The notes beneath the pieces were generated by a model that saw nothing but the letters and a program-made list of their open reading frames with translations, did no database searches and was not told the DNA's origin. Positions 63,068 to 64,000 of a stretch of DNA of 64,000 nt are shown piece after piece. The translations under genes and the position numbers were made by a program. Numbering within the stretch: the first letter of the stretch is position 1; each line of letters starts with the position of its first letter. Location: contig NZ_KB900388.1 in the NCBI RefSeq assembly GCF_000378825.1, forward strand, positions 3,939,654 through 4,003,653. Direction: 5' to 3'. The DNA comes from Salinispora vitiensis (lineage in GTDB: Bacteria > Actinomycetota > Actinomycetes > Mycobacteriales > Micromonosporaceae).

Positions 63068-63907
63068 TCATCGGTGGGTACCACGACCTCCGTGTTCGTC
63101 TTCTTCTCCAACCGACTCGGCTGCCTCGGCTCGGTGCTGATCAGCGCGATCCTCACGGTGATCCTGCTGCTCATCTTCGCCCGGTGAGCGCGACGGCAGC
63201 CGGCGGCGTGACCGGCTGATGGCCGTCGCGGTGGCCAAGACCGAGGCCACCAGCGCCGCGGCCAGCGCCGGCGCCCAGAGCGGCGCGACCCGCAGTACCG
63301 CCGCGCCGAGCACCGCGCCGCCGAGGAGCCCCAGCAGCCGGGTCACCCCGGCCGCACCCGCCGCGAACCGGTGCGGGTCGAAGACCACCCCCCGCACCAT
63401 GGAGGTGAGGGATCCGGTGAGGTACGTCGTGGTGGCGTGCGGTATCCCCGAGCTGATCGTCACCACGCTCTGTATCCCGCTGGCCGCCGCGGCGGCGAAG
63501 AGCAGGGTCAGGGTGGCGGCGAATCCGGGGCGCCCCCCGGTGGCCCACCAGCCACCTGCCACGCCGACCAGCAGCAGCACCTGAACCACCATGACCAGAT
63601 GCGTACGGGAACGCCAGCCCAACTTGGCGTGGCGTAGCGGCAGGGTGCCGCTGGCGACGCCGATCGCGTACCCGCCGACCGCTGCCGACCCGCCGCTGAG
63701 CAGGCGGGAGTCCATGGCGACGATATGGTGGCCGAGCTGGACCAGGTTTCCGGTGATCACGCTGGCGAAGAACCCGCCCAGCTGGGTCACACAGAAGACG
63801 TCGAGGCAGCCGGAGGCGGTGGCGAGCACGACGAGCAGCCGGGCCACGGCCCGGTGGGATAGGTCCGGGCGAACGAACTTCGCATCCTGCGCCCCCGCCC
63901 CCCGCAT
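63068..63907 (-). CDS. DUF1275/YoaK-family membrane protein
   Basis: 279 residues with about six transmembrane helices. The family pattern is SGCLDVFCVTQLGGFFASVITGNLVQLG and GIQSVVTISSGIPHATTTYLTGSLTS. Function is unknown. Residues about 1-235 look genuine; the last ~35 (GEDEQQDHREDRADQHR and on) are acidic and low-complexity and lie antisense to a conserved small gene, so the true end might be read-through of another gene's DNA. ATG 63907 follows GAAAGGCA. Confidence 0.82.
   Translation of the reverse strand: MRGAGAQDAKFVRPDLSHRAVARLLVVLATASGCLDVFCVTQLGGFFASVITGNLVQLGHHIVAMDSRLLSGGSAAVGGYAIGVASGTLPLRHAKLGWRSRTHLVMVVQVLLLVGVAGGWWATGGRPGFAATLTLLFAAAAASGIQSVVTISSGIPHATTTYLTGSLTSMVRGVVFDPHRFAAGAAGVTRLLGLLGGAVLGAAVLRVAPLWAPALAAALVASVLATATAISRSRRRLPSRSPGEDEQQDHREDRADQHRAEAAESVGEEDEHGGRGTHR
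63092..63187 (+). CDS. Very small conserved membrane protein (FVFFSNRLGCLGS type)
   Basis: A 31-codon frame from GTG 63092 (or 38 from GTG 63074) encodes a peptide starting FVFFSNRLGCLGS and continuing with one hydrophobic helix rich in Leu, Ile and Val, ending in Ala-Arg. I recall this N-terminal motif from unnamed short actinobacterial membrane proteins; function unknown. It is antisense to the 3' end of the DUF1275 gene. No strong ribosome site is seen, which lowers confidence. Confidence 0.6.
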   Translation: MFVFFSNRLGCLGSVLISAILTVILLLIFAR

Positions 63908-64000
63908 CCGGCTGCCTTTCCGGCCTGTTGCTCCTCGTCGGCTGTCGTTGTGCCCGGCTGTGGTCCGGCCCGGCTGTGGTCCTGCCCGACCGTCGCTTTT

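Noticed and set aside
63908..64000. Imperfect CGGCTGTGGTCC repeats at the window end
   Set aside because: Only two to three short imperfect copies, and the sequence is cut off; too little to call.

Overview
The window is chromosomal DNA of a high-GC actinomycete, most likely of the Micromonosporaceae (Salinispora/Micromonospora type). The reasons are the very GC-rich third codon positions, frequent GTG and occasional TTG starts, the rex-hemA-hemC-cobA/hemD-hemB order, and actinobacterial families such as DUF3107, MoeZ and a LprG/LppX-type lipoprotein. This placement rests on gene content and base composition only. Nearly all the DNA is coding. I saw no rRNA, tRNA, CRISPR array or intact insertion sequence.

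Layout. Bases 1-5.5 kb hold a tightly overlapping rex-haem operon, closed by a long GC hairpin and two tandem-repeat arrays. 5.8-16.3 kb carry a secreted multidomain nuclease, a double-GNAT acetyltransferase, a membrane-anchored lytic transglycosylase, an FmdB zinc ribbon, a cyclase-domain/NB-ATPase regulator, a methyltransferase, a TPR protein and an Smr protein. 16.4-21.8 kb look like an accessory block. It has two imine-reductase-like oxidoreductases facing an HxlR regulator across a near-perfect palindrome, a GNAT enzyme, an alpha/beta hydrolase and, on lower-GC DNA, a three-gene toxin-antitoxin-chaperone (TAC) operon of higB-higA-secB-like type.

22.1-47.2 kb are mostly chromosomal housekeeping genes: an inositol-phosphatase family enzyme, a secreted coiled-coil protein, a membrane spermidine-synthase-like protein, a TrkH/TrkA potassium system, an SDR, a lipoprotein, a RecQ helicase fused to a phosphoribosyltransferase-like domain, an XRE regulator, a methyltransferase with a G11 tract at its ribosome site, a DEAD-box helicase, DUF3107, a TetR regulator, a Pro-rich repeat protein, MoeZ, a prenyltransferase-like protein, proA, proB, an alkyltransferase-like (ATL) protein, and a coupled transporter/PLP-decarboxylase pair.

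47.4-62.0 kb hold a split complex I cluster with only nuoB, C, H, I, J, K, L, M and N. nuoA, nuoD and the NADH-input genes nuoE-G are absent. The cluster is broken twice. The first break, between nuoB and nuoC, is an antisense glucose-dehydrogenase-like gene. The second, between nuoH and nuoI, is a 4.4-kb block with RarD, an SDR, a frameshifted AviRa-like rRNA methyltransferase and a glutathione-transferase-like enzyme. The window ends with an HtpX protease, a strong hairpin, a very small membrane-protein gene and, antisense to it, a DUF1275 membrane protein.

The most interesting items are the TAC module, the paired Asp-type and Tyr-type imine-reductase-like genes with a candidate HxlR operator, the incomplete nuo cluster with a 62-bp duplication that creates a coupled mini-ORF between nuoK and nuoL, the RecQ-PRTase fusion, the broken AviRa-like gene, and the small FVFFSNRLGCLGS membrane protein.
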